From: Candidatus Njordarchaeota archaeon
GTDB taxonomy: Archaea > Asgardarchaeota > Njordarchaeia > Njordarchaeales > Njordarchaeaceae
DNA length: 28,522 bases
Direction of reading: 5' to 3'
Assembly: GCA_029856615.1 (NCBI GenBank)
Contig: JAHKLF010000001.1
Coordinates: forward strand, 1 to 28,522
In this document: positions 1 through 6,098 of the stretch, piece after piece
Layout: each line of letters starts with the position of its first letter
Numbering within the stretch: the first letter of the stretch is position 1
Notes under the pieces: generated by a model
Databases searched by the model: none
Told to the model about the DNA's origin: nothing
Seen by the model: only the letters and a program-made list of their open reading frames with translations
Position numbers and translations under genes: made by a program

Positions 1-156
1 GTCGCTAATAGAGGGGCTCTATTATTATTAGAATACGAAGATGGATTTTGGATATTTGAGCCTAATGAGAGCCGTATTTATTTGGTGCATAAGCTCGTGG
101 GTGAACCGAATTTAGAGGATAATCACTTCGTATTAAGAAGAATGATTTTAAAGTAG
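1..156 (+). CDS. C-terminal fragment of an unrecognised protein (cut by window start)
   Basis: The frame is open from the first base to a TAG at 154-156, giving 51 residues with no start in view. The fragment is mixed hydrophobic and charged (LLLLEYEDGFWIFEP near its beginning, RRMILK at its end) and reads like the last strands and helix of a globular protein. No family is recognisable from so little. It ends 9 bp before the ASCH-domain gene on the same strand, so the two may be cotranscribed. Confidence 0.55.
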   Translation, partial: VANRGALLLLEYEDGFWIFEPNESRIYLVHKLVGEPNLEDNHFVLRRMILK

Positions 157-165
157 GGATCATCG

Positions 166-582
166 ATGCCGATGTTTTATATTAAACGTGAATTTTACGA
201 AGCTTTAATGAGAGGCCGGAAAAAAGCTGAAATTAGAGTCGGAGAACAATGGGTTAAAGTTGCTGAAAAGATAAAAAATTGTCAGATAAAACCATTAGCG
301 ATATTTAAATGGAGTAATAAGATAATTCTCAGAAAGATCTACAAAGTAGAAATATTTCCAAGCATCCGAAGGGCTCTGGCTAATGGACGCTGGAGATTAT
401 TAGGATTAAGAGCAAAGACTTATACGGAGGCAATAGCAGAGGTCAGTAAGCTATATTCACGAGGCGCAAAGGGACCTAGTGTGTTTTTCTGGCTTAGTAG
501 GCTTAAAAAAAGTGAAATTGATGATGCTATAAAATATGCGAAGAAAGAAATCAGCGATGAGGATTTATTTGTATCGGTCTGA
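166..582 (+). CDS. ASCH-domain (PUA-like fold) protein, putative RNA-binding
   Basis: The 138-residue product starts MPMFYIKREFYEALMRGRKKAEIRVG. The pattern of an early strand, a helix and then G(R/K)KxxEIRVG is the signature of ASCH domains, small PUA-like beta-barrels that bind RNA or nucleotides and occur as stand-alone archaeal proteins. A second conserved feature is the later hydrophobic core around FKWSNKIILRKIYKVEIFPS. ATG 166 follows GGGATC; a second ATG two codons on is an alternative. It lies 9 bp behind the truncated gene at the window start. The family call comes from the N-terminal motif; the exact substrate is unknown. Confidence 0.65.
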   Translation: MPMFYIKREFYEALMRGRKKAEIRVGEQWVKVAEKIKNCQIKPLAIFKWSNKIILRKIYKVEIFPSIRRALANGRWRLLGLRAKTYTEAIAEVSKLYSRGAKGPSVFFWLSRLKKSEIDDAIKYAKKEISDEDLFVSV

Positions 583-710
583 GTGGTGCACGTTCTTCAT
601 TAGTATCCGCGCAGGTTAGTGTCTTCATCCCGCTACTTCAATCATCTATATCCTTGTAGAATAAAAATTTTAACTCCTAAACATACTAACGTTAAATTAA
701 ATTATCTACT

Positions 711-766
711 ATGATGAGAATACGATTTTCGGATGAATTAATCATGAAGAACTGCCGTAGCTCTGA
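711..766 (+). ncRNA. Probable C/D-box guide RNA (degenerate D')
   Basis: C box ATGATGA lies at 711-717, C'-like ATGAAGA at 744-750, then a 12-nt guide (751-762) and a perfect D box CTGA at 763-766. The best D' is CGGA at 730-733, 12 nt after the C box, which is degenerate. A 4-bp terminal stem can form between TACT (707-710) and GGTA (767-770), with one G-U pair. An AT-rich TATA-like stretch lies at 664-673, a spacing like that of the two stronger C/D RNAs in this window. I could not match the D guide (target 5'-AGCTACGGCAGT) to an rRNA site. It lies 54 nt upstream of the UbiD-family gene, on the same strand. The overlapping 34-codon ORF 711-815 is a weak alternative. Confidence 0.4.
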
Positions 767-819
767 GGTATCCATCGCATTTTTTAACTATCTAAGTGCC
801 TTAATTATGTGGTGATACT

Positions 820-2160
820 TTGTCGACTAGTTTAAGAGAAACGATTGATAGATTAGAAAGAGAAAAGCTATTATTGCGTATCAATCATGCACTCTCACCA
901 AGATACGAAATTCCACTAGTCATACGAGAATTCGAGAATAAATTTGCTTTACTGTTCGAAAATATTGAGGGTTATTCGAACTTTAGAATTGTGGCGGGAA
1001 TATATGGGGATAGATATAGACTATCTACTGCTTTAGGATTACGAGAAAACGAGCTCCTGCAAAAAATTAATGAGGCGATAAGAAACCCCGAACCTCTTAA
1101 AGTTATTGCACATAGCTTTGATTATACCATAAAAGATGGCATTGATATAAACATTCTACCAATTCCTACCTTCTATGAAAAAGATAAGGGCCCATACATA
1201 ACCGCGGGCATAGTTATTGCAAAGGACCCAGAGACGAGTGTTAGAAATGCATCATATCACCGTATGACGCCTATTGGGAGGGATTTATTAGTGGTTAGAG
1301 TTGTGAAAAGAGATCTATGGCATTATTTACAGAAAGCACAAGAGATGGGTAAAGATCTAGAAGCAGCTGTAGTTATAGGTGTTGACCCAGCAACAGCTAT
1401 TGCTGGAGCCGCATCAGTACCGATCGATGTCGATGAGTTAGAAGTAGCATCTGCATTACTTGAAAAACCGTTAGAGATAACTAAAGGAGTAACCGTGAAT
1501 ATAGAATACCCTGCATCGGCAGAAATTGTATTAGAAGGTAGGTTTTTAGTTGATTCAATGGAGGAAGAAGGTCCTTTTGTTGATATAACAGGAACTTATG
1601 ATATTATTCGAAAACAACCAGTATTCCAAATTTCCGCAATATTATTACGCAGAAATCCTATTTTCCATACAATTCTTCCTGCTGGAATAGAACATAAAAC
1701 TCTAATGGGAATTCCTCGCGAAGCTAGAATTTATGATTCCGTCCGTGGAGTAACTATCGTAAGGGATGTTCATCTTGCTACATGGGGTTGTGGATGGTTA
1801 GAATGCATCATTTCCATCGAAAAACGCCATGAAGACGAACCAATAGACGCTGGTCTAGCGGCGTTTGCTGCTCACCCAAGCCTAAAAAAGGTCATAATTG
1901 TTGATCCCGATATAAATATAAGAAGCTGTGAGGACGTCTACTGGGCAGTTATAACACGTGCTCATCCTATTCGTGATTACATAATTATACCTCGCGGAAA
2001 AGGCTCCTCCCTTGATCATTCAGGTACTCCTCGTGCTAGGCTCATAGTGGATGCAACTATCAAGGGAGAAAAAACTTTGTTCAAAAGAGCTAATATTCCT
2101 GGCTCAATAAAAGCTGAGAAAATTATTAGTCGAATAAGAAACTCACTAAAATTGTGTTAA
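820..2160 (+). CDS. UbiD-family decarboxylase, likely anhydromevalonate phosphate decarboxylase
   Basis: The 446-residue protein has a UbiD-type layout: an N-terminal domain, the central prenylated-FMN binding region and the segment EEEGPFVDITGTYD with the conserved acidic residues, followed by PREARIYDSVRG. In archaea with the modified mevalonate pathway, a UbiD homologue of about this length decarboxylates trans-anhydromevalonate 5-phosphate to isopentenyl phosphate for lipid synthesis. That role is inferred from family size and lineage; no other mevalonate gene is nearby, and another UbiD substrate is possible. Activity needs prenylated FMN from a UbiX partner, also not in the window. The start is TTG 820, placed 3 nt after GGTGAT (811-816). 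A probable C/D RNA lies in the leader. Confidence 0.75.
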   Translation: MSTSLRETIDRLEREKLLLRINHALSPRYEIPLVIREFENKFALLFENIEGYSNFRIVAGIYGDRYRLSTALGLRENELLQKINEAIRNPEPLKVIAHSFDYTIKDGIDINILPIPTFYEKDKGPYITAGIVIAKDPETSVRNASYHRMTPIGRDLLVVRVVKRDLWHYLQKAQEMGKDLEAAVVIGVDPATAIAGAASVPIDVDELEVASALLEKPLEITKGVTVNIEYPASAEIVLEGRFLVDSMEEEGPFVDITGTYDIIRKQPVFQISAILLRRNPIFHTILPAGIEHKTLMGIPREARIYDSVRGVTIVRDVHLATWGCGWLECIISIEKRHEDEPIDAGLAAFAAHPSLKKVIIVDPDINIRSCEDVYWAVITRAHPIRDYIIIPRGKGSSLDHSGTPRARLIVDATIKGEKTLFKRANIPGSIKAEKIISRIRNSLKLC

Positions 2161-2261
2161 AAAATCTTTATTCCTTAGTGTTCAGAGATATCGTTGCAAC
2201 AAGGTTCTTAGGGTCTAAATTCTGAGAGAAAAATGTTAGTTAAGAAGGAAGTATATTACAC

Positions 2262-2337
2262 TGGCGCCGCCGGCCGGACTTGAACCGGCGACCTCCCGGT
2301 TAACAGCCGGGCGCTCTACCAACTGAGCTACGGCGGC
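2262..2337 (-). tRNA. tRNA-Asn (anticodon GTT)
   Basis: Read on the minus strand, a full cloverleaf folds: acceptor GCCGCCG/CGGCGGC, D stem GCTC/GAGC, anticodon stem CCCGG/CCGGG around loop CTGTTAA (anticodon GTT), and T stem GCCGG/CCGGC with loop TTCAAGT. The discriminator is G (2265) and CCA is encoded (2264-2262). There is no intron. It lies alone between the convergent ends of the UbiD-family gene and a small membrane protein. Its upstream side (2338-2509) is AT-rich, with a possible TATA-like run around 2393-2402 read leftward. Confidence 0.96.
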
Positions 2338-2509
2338 TTGTATTTTGAATAACTATCATTAAGCTAAAGTAATATTATTATCATTCTGCAAGTTTTTAAA
2401 ATTTATCTTACGTTAAGTACAACATATTATCCCCATGAAATGTAACGATATTCGAAGTCGTTTTTGATCAATTCAATGTTCCGGCTTTGTTTCAAATTCG
2501 TTCATATTA

Positions 2510-2851
2510 TCATAAACTCAGTAGGGTTGCTTGATTTAACACTGTGAGAACGTGAAGAATCAATAATACATGAAGAATATAGAGAGTATCCACGCTTGCA
2601 TAAGCCAGGATTATCTCAGCAATCTTTATTATTATGGGTTCTTCTATCATAACTGTCAATAATAAATGCGTCATTGAAATCGTAGTACTCAGAATAAGGT
2701 TAAGAATTATAATTATACACATTAATTTATAGATTATTAAATCACTGGGGTTATTAACTACTAACACCTTTTTTATTAACAATAATGCGCGTAGTTGCAA
2801 AGAAACATTAATTAAAGCACTTGCAATACGAATTGATGCTCGTATCGACAT
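2510..2851 (-). CDS. Small hydrophobic membrane protein, function unknown
   Basis: The 113-residue product begins MSIRASIRIASALINV and is dominated by hydrophobic stretches: one long segment near residues 35-65 (YKLMCIIIILNLILS), and two more towards the C terminus (IIIKIAEIILAY and LYILHVLLILHVL). That fits about three transmembrane helices. The start at 2851 is chosen because GGGGTGAC lies 4 nt before this ATG; an upstream ATG at 2881 would run into the preceding gene. It follows the RadA-paralogue gene by 13 bp, so it is probably the last gene of the leftward cluster. Nothing suggests a link to recombination, and I do not recognise a family. Confidence 0.6.
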   Translation of the reverse strand: MSIRASIRIASALINVSLQLRALLLIKKVLVVNNPSDLIIYKLMCIIIILNLILSTTISMTHLLLTVMIEEPIIIKIAEIILAYASVDTLYILHVLLILHVLTVLNQATLLSL

Positions 2852-2864
2852 AAATGTCACCCCT

Positions 2865-3656
2865 TTATTCAAAAAATTCATCTCGGAATTTAATCATACC
2901 AAAAGTTTCGGGATATGAACTAGAAAATATGGTTATTATTAACCGTCGGTCTCTGCGGAGTTTTTTAATGTAAAAGCGATTGTCTATGAATAATTCCCAT
3001 ACTCTACCTAATGCTGGAACAACTTTCTCCACTGTCCATATATCCTCAATATGCTGCCCAAAAACTTTCGACTCCATAAGTGATTTGTCCTCCTTGATGT
3101 AGGCTCTGACTTGATTAGATACTACTATTGTACATCCATCGGATATCTTTTGTAAGAAGACGCCTAATTTGACAACAGTATGTAAATACTCAGAAGACCA
3201 CGCCTCTTCATCCTTAAATAATAATTCGCTCTCTAATATAGTGGGAACGGAATCAATTATTAACAATACCTCATGATCAGAAGCATTTTCTTTAATTTTC
3301 CCGATCACAGTTCGCATCATGCCATGTAGATCATTTATTTGGTATACATAAATTCTAGATAATAAACTTCGTGCTTCAATACTATTTGCTAAACATAATT
3401 TCACTATTCTTTTAGGATTAAAGCTCTTGTCGGCATCGATGTATAGAGCTATGCCTTCTCTGTAGCTATAAAGAAAGCGAAATGCTAATTGATGAAGAAG
3501 AATAGTCTTTCCAGCACCGGCAGCGCCACAAATTTCTGTTATTTCATAAAGAGGAAAACCTCCATGTTTATCGAAGAACGCTATCCCAGTGAGAAAGTAT
3601 CTCTTATAACTACTTGAAATGCGCCTTATAATATCATCCTTCGTTGGAATGATCAT
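2865..3656 (-). CDS. RecA/RadA-superfamily ATPase (RadA paralogue, RadB/aRadC-like)
   Basis: The 263-residue protein is a RecA core without the N-terminal helix-hairpin-helix domain of RadA. It shows TGIAFFDKHGG followed by Walker A GAAGAGKT (about residues 44-51), the aspartate-containing strand ALYIDADKSF, Walker B VLLIIDS and the DNA-binding-loop region VVSNQVRAY. Archaeal RadA paralogues of this size (RadB in Euryarchaeota, aRadC in others) bind single-stranded DNA and assist RadA filaments in recombinational repair. Which subfamily this belongs to cannot be settled by eye. The start ATG 3656 follows AGGTGAG almost directly. It sits 12 bp behind the zinc-ribbon gene, probably in one transcript. 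Confidence 0.8.
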   Translation of the reverse strand: MIIPTKDDIIRRISSSYKRYFLTGIAFFDKHGGFPLYEITEICGAAGAGKTILLHQLAFRFLYSYREGIALYIDADKSFNPKRIVKLCLANSIEARSLLSRIYVYQINDLHGMMRTVIGKIKENASDHEVLLIIDSVPTILESELLFKDEEAWSSEYLHTVVKLGVFLQKISDGCTIVVSNQVRAYIKEDKSLMESKVFGQHIEDIWTVEKVVPALGRVWELFIDNRFYIKKLRRDRRLIITIFSSSYPETFGMIKFRDEFFE

Positions 3657-3668
3657 CTCACCTAATGA

Positions 3669-3932
3669 TTAGTCTTCACCAGCTTCATTTAGTTGATCTA
3701 AGGCTTCTTTTAGTGTATCCTCATCAATAGAAATTTTCTTAATAGACTTATCCTTTATTACGCCTTTTCTCACAGATAATTCCTCCTCAACATCCGCGGG
3801 TAAGAGACTAACTGGCAATGTTTTATCCACTACTTCTTTATAACCGCATACTGGGCATATCGCAACTAATTTACCATCATCTTTTTTTATTGTCATAATA
3901 GAACCACATGCAGGGCAGAACTTTGGAGCCAT
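3669..3932 (-). CDS. Single zinc-ribbon protein resembling the N-terminal domain of TFS/RPB9
   Basis: The 87-residue protein starts MAPKFCPACGS and has one four-cysteine ribbon, CPAC (Cys 6 and 9) and CPVC (Cys 26 and 29). This matches the N-terminal ribbon of archaeal transcription factor S and eukaryotic RPB9/RPC11. Full TFS is about 105-115 residues, with a second ribbon whose acidic loop (DE) drives RNA cleavage. Here the rest is an acidic, lysine-rich tail (EEELSVRKGVIKDKSIKK... NEAGED) without further cysteines, so cleavage stimulation is not expected. It may be a TFS paralogue that only docks on RNA polymerase, or another small ribbon protein. It lies between spt4 and the RadA paralogue, all leftward. 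Confidence 0.65.
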   Translation of the reverse strand: MAPKFCPACGSIMTIKKDDGKLVAICPVCGYKEVVDKTLPVSLLPADVEEELSVRKGVIKDKSIKKISIDEDTLKEALDQLNEAGED

Positions 3933-4084
3933 TTATAATCCGCCTTTTTATATACATTCAAGCATTAACTTGCATAGCCTATTAAGGTTTATAAAATTAT
4001 CTATTACAGATTCTTGGGTAAAAACGCCTTTAGTTACTTTAAGAAAAATACCTTTCAGAAAACAATGCTTAGTTACGTACAAAA

Positions 4085-4098
4085 TCAGCTTACGCTGA
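4085..4098 (-). terminator. Short GNRA-loop hairpin followed by TTTT, possible spt4 terminator
   Basis: On the minus strand, 5-bp stem TCAGC/GCTGA closes a GTAA tetraloop (a stable GNRA type) and is followed by TTTT. It lies 23 bp beyond the end of spt4. The stem is short, and archaeal termination often needs only T-runs, so this is a tentative call. Confidence 0.35.
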
Positions 4099-4120
4099 AC
4101 TATACTATTATCTTTTTTAT

Positions 4121-4372
4121 CTATTCTAGGGTATATGCGAACACTCCCGGATGAATTATTTTAAGATACTTAGCCACTTTAGATTTCTCGGGGTTAACGA
4201 TAAGTACTATATCGGAGAAAATTTTCGTAAAACTTGTAGATCCACAATAAGGGCACACAATTACATCTCGACGCTTCTCCTTTCTTTCACGTTCTAACTC
4301 TGTTAGTGCAAAAACTCTTCTACACTGCAAACACGCTAGATACCTACTACTTAAAGACCTTCGTGGTGACAC
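4121..4372 (-). CDS. spt4: Transcription elongation factor Spt4 (RpoE'')
   Basis: The 83-residue protein has the archaeal Spt4 pattern: zinc-ribbon half CLQC near residue 14, second half CPYC near residue 41, then SDIVLIVNPEKSKVAKYLKI and a closing PGVFAYTL. The NPEKSxVAKxL stretch is highly characteristic. Spt4 pairs with the NGN domain of Spt5 and the complex binds the RNA polymerase clamp to aid processivity. Spt5 is not in this window. Translation begins at GTG 4372 behind GAGGAG; an N-terminal extension rich in Arg and Ser precedes the ribbon. It leads the leftward cluster with the zinc-ribbon protein and the RadA paralogue, though a 188-bp gap separates them. Confidence 0.9.
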   Translation of the reverse strand: MSPRRSLSSRYLACLQCRRVFALTELERERKEKRRDVIVCPYCGSTSFTKIFSDIVLIVNPEKSKVAKYLKIIHPGVFAYTLE

Positions 4373-4427
4373 ACTACTCTCCTCATCGAATTTTTGATAC
4401 TTCCTATTGATTAAGAACTACAAAAGT

Positions 4428-4438
4428 GTTTTTAAATA
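4428..4438 (-). promoter_or_regulatory. TATA-like box for spt4
   Basis: On the minus strand this reads TATTTAAAAAC, a good archaeal TATA-type element. A start about 26 bp downstream would fall near 4407, leaving a leader of roughly 35 nt containing the GAGGAG site before GTG 4372. Confidence 0.45.
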
Positions 4439-4457
4439 AGCATTACTAACAGATTTG

Positions 4458-4486
4458 TTATAGTATATTAGTTATGGTATATTTTT
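4458..4486 (+). promoter_or_regulatory. TATA-like elements for the C/D RNA and the longin-like gene
   Basis: Two AT-rich elements, TTATAGTATATTA (4458-4470) and TATATTTTT (4478-4486), precede the C box at 4499. The first would place a start near 4490, just ahead of the guide RNA; the second would start near or inside it. One transcript could therefore carry both the guide RNA and the membrane-protein mRNA. Confidence 0.4.
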
Positions 4487-4498
4487 CCGAGCACTGCC

Positions 4499-4547
4499 AT
4501 GATGATGGAGGTGATCTCTGATAGATGATGATTCCTTTAAGTGCTGA
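4499..4547 (+). ncRNA. C/D-box guide RNA with two guides matching 16S rRNA
   Basis: The boxes are perfect and regularly spaced: C ATGATGA (4499-4505), 12-nt guide, D' CTGA (4518-4521), 3-nt spacer, C' ATGATGA (4525-4531), 12-nt guide, D CTGA (4544-4547). The D guide TTCCTTTAAGTG is complementary over 11 contiguous bases to the near-universal 16S stretch ACUUAAAGGAA. By the N+5 rule it would direct 2'-O-methylation of the U equivalent to E. coli 912. The D' guide TGGAGGTGATCT pairs over 10 bases, plus a G-U pair, with the 16S 3' end GGAUCACCUCC (methylation near 1533). The D' match is ambiguous because the same bases form a perfect Shine-Dalgarno site. The terminal stem is weak. The 16S matches rely on recalled conserved sequence. 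Confidence 0.78.
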
Positions 4548-4557
4548 GCGTAGGTGA
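4525..4557 (+). other. Possible 10-codon leader ORF behind a perfect Shine-Dalgarno site
   Basis: GGAGGTGATC (4507-4516) lies 8 nt before ATG 4525, which opens the short frame MMIPLSAERR and stops at TGA 4555-4557. The stop overlaps the GGTGAT site of the following gene (start 4562), a layout that would allow translational coupling. These bases are also the guide RNA, and the SD match may simply be its D' guide. Confidence 0.2.
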
Positions 4558-4561
4558 TGAT

Positions 4562-5473
4562 ATGATTCATGCCGTATTTATATTGGATGCTTCTGGCGTA
4601 CCTATTCTCACGTGGAAATCCAAAAAAGCTCCCGAATCTTTATTTAAAGGAAAGGATGATATTCTAATAGGAAGCTTTATTACTGCTCTATTAAACTTTG
4701 GTCAGGAAACTTTCGCCGCACCTCAGCGAATAGATTTCAATGGATATGCATTAACTTTCTTTTCAAGTAAAGTGAATAATAGACTTTATTGGATAGCAGC
4801 GATATCTGATAGCAAGGATCATAGAAAAGCTACAATAAATATGTTAAAGGACTTAAGTCAACGACTGGCGGAATTACTCAGTGAAGCTTCCCCTGAAGAG
4901 GGTGTTGTCTTTGAGACTTCCAGAATAAAGCGTAAATCAGAAATGCTAATATATAATATAATCAAAAAACATCTAAGATTCCTACCAAATATCAGATCCT
5001 CTCCAGTAAAGTCATTTGTCTTCTCTCTGATTCTGTCATCGATAATAAGTTTTCTATTATACAATGTTGTAGCAACGAATTTCTTTATTAGTATATTTTC
5101 ATATATAATCGGTAATAATGAATTTCTACAAGGGGCTTTAATCATCTCACTTAACATAATAATCACCGGAGTAATAGCGGGATATTTAGCTTCTAGAATT
5201 TCAAGTGGTTTTCTATCCGCCTATATATCCAGTTTTATCACTTGGATATTAGCTGGAGGAGTCATGGTATTAGATATTCTCTTTATGATTACGTGGGCTA
5301 TTTCTTTTGCATTAATAGCGGGCATTATTGGAGCAGTCATAGGATTCTATGCTGATTCTCGAAAATTAAAGATAGTCGAACAACCAAGGATTCTAACAGT
5401 GGAAGAAATAGAAGAAATGGAGGGAGAAATAGAGGTTTCTGAAGAGGAATTAAGAGAGCTTGAAAACATTTAA
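4562..5473 (+). CDS. Longin/roadblock-like N-terminal domain plus four-helix membrane domain, function unknown
   Basis: The 303-residue protein begins MIHAVFILDASGVPIL. The first ~110 residues alternate strand and helix as in longin/roadblock folds: two strands (AVFILD, GVPILTW), a helix (LIGSFITALLNF), strands (YALTFF, LYWIAAI) and a long helix (KATINMLKDLSQRLAELL). About four hydrophobic helices follow (roughly residues 150-265), Gly- and Ser-rich in the last two, and then a strongly acidic tail (EEIEEMEGEIEVSEEEL). ATG 4562 is chosen because GGTGAT (4553-4558) precedes it by 3 nt; GTG 4541 lies inside the C/D-RNA guide. Such domains often serve trafficking or GTPase regulation, but the fold is inferred by eye and no role is assigned. 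Confidence 0.7.
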   Translation: MIHAVFILDASGVPILTWKSKKAPESLFKGKDDILIGSFITALLNFGQETFAAPQRIDFNGYALTFFSSKVNNRLYWIAAISDSKDHRKATINMLKDLSQRLAELLSEASPEEGVVFETSRIKRKSEMLIYNIIKKHLRFLPNIRSSPVKSFVFSLILSSIISFLLYNVVATNFFISIFSYIIGNNEFLQGALIISLNIIITGVIAGYLASRISSGFLSAYISSFITWILAGGVMVLDILFMITWAISFALIAGIIGAVIGFYADSRKLKIVEQPRILTVEEIEEMEGEIEVSEEELRELENI

Positions 5474-5487
5474 TTTAAAAATTAACT

Positions 5488-5880
5488 TCACTTTTGATGA
5501 AGTTTGATCTCAGTCCATAAATCGCGAGGCACAGATACGCCTACTAAGTATACTAAATCTTGCCTTGTGAGCTCTGCGACTATCAATCGCTTATGTATAC
5601 TAAATTCAAAGAAATCATATGTAGGAGTTCCTTCTCCGCATGGAGACTTCCTCACTGACAAGAAAAGCCTCTTTGTTGGTAATCTTATAGGACCAGAAAC
5701 TTTTGCACCTCTATTCTTAAGGATCGCAACTAAACTACGAGTGAATTCTTCTAATTTGCTTACATCAATCCCAGCTACCTTAAGAGCTATTTTCATTCTT
5801 CTTATGCCAGGTGATTTCCTTTGTACACGCCGTCTTGTGAACCTTCTTGTGAGCCTTTGACTAGCTTGCTCTGCGCTCAT
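5488..5880 (-). CDS. rps10: Small ribosomal subunit protein S10 with basic N-terminal extension
   Basis: The 130-residue protein contains the S10 core: GAKVSGPIRLPTKR, SVRKSPCGEGTPTYDFFEF and IHKRLIVAEL, all hallmarks of uS10, which sits in the 30S head. Archaeal S10 is usually about 100-105 residues. Here some 28 extra residues precede the core (RLTRRFTRRRVQRKSPGIRR), very rich in arginine. ATG 5880 follows GAGGTTATTAAT and is the best start; an internal Met at residue 29 would give a normal-length protein but has no clear SD site. S10 commonly follows EF-1A in archaea, but here it lies alone behind two membrane-protein genes, with an 87-bp gap. Confidence 0.9.
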   Translation of the reverse strand: MSAEQASQRLTRRFTRRRVQRKSPGIRRMKIALKVAGIDVSKLEEFTRSLVAILKNRGAKVSGPIRLPTKRLFLSVRKSPCGEGTPTYDFFEFSIHKRLIVAELTRQDLVYLVGVSVPRDLWTEIKLHQK

Positions 5881-5967
5881 ATTAATAACCTCGAATCAAT
5901 ACAATAATTATACAATCTCTCTTTCTGTTAGTTGTGAAAAAATAAAAAGTTAATCATTATTCGATTT

Positions 5968-6096
5968 TTATTTACGTCTTCTCCTAACTGCTATCTTCCT
6001 TTGCGCATATACGTGATGAAGTAAAATGGCAACAATAGTTAATATTCCAAGTAAATAAATTATGTACTCTACGAGATCTTGCGGACTTATCTGCAT
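5968..6096 (-). CDS. 42-residue single-helix membrane protein
   Basis: ATG 6096 opens a 42-codon frame ending TAA 5968. The product has a short polar N terminus (MQISPQDLVEY), one hydrophobic helix (IIYLLGILTIVAILL) and a basic end (AQRKIAVRRRRK). The positive-inside rule suggests an outside N terminus and a cytoplasmic tail. GAGGAAGAG lies just upstream, within the end of the preceding gene, whose TGA stop is 2 bp before this ATG. The tight spacing supports a real gene translated with the PH-like membrane protein. No family is recognised. Confidence 0.62.
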   Translation of the reverse strand: MQISPQDLVEYIIYLLGILTIVAILLHHVYAQRKIAVRRRRK

Positions 6097-6098
6097 CT

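Noticed and set aside
711..815. 34-codon ORF before the UbiD-family gene
   Set aside because: No good SD site, and its sequence is better explained by the C/D-like boxes; kept only as an alternative.
3944..3954. Strong TATA-like TATATAAAAAG (minus strand) before the zinc-ribbon gene
   Set aside because: Its centre is only about 17 bp from ATG 3932, so transcription at normal spacing would begin inside the gene; it may be chance AT-richness.
4541..4561. GTG 4541 as the start of the longin-like membrane protein
   Set aside because: It lies in the D guide of the C/D RNA and has no SD site at suitable spacing; ATG 4562 has GGTGAT 3 nt upstream.
5504..5860. Plus-strand 118-residue frame opposite S10
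   Set aside because: It is a shadow frame; the minus strand has clear S10 motifs.
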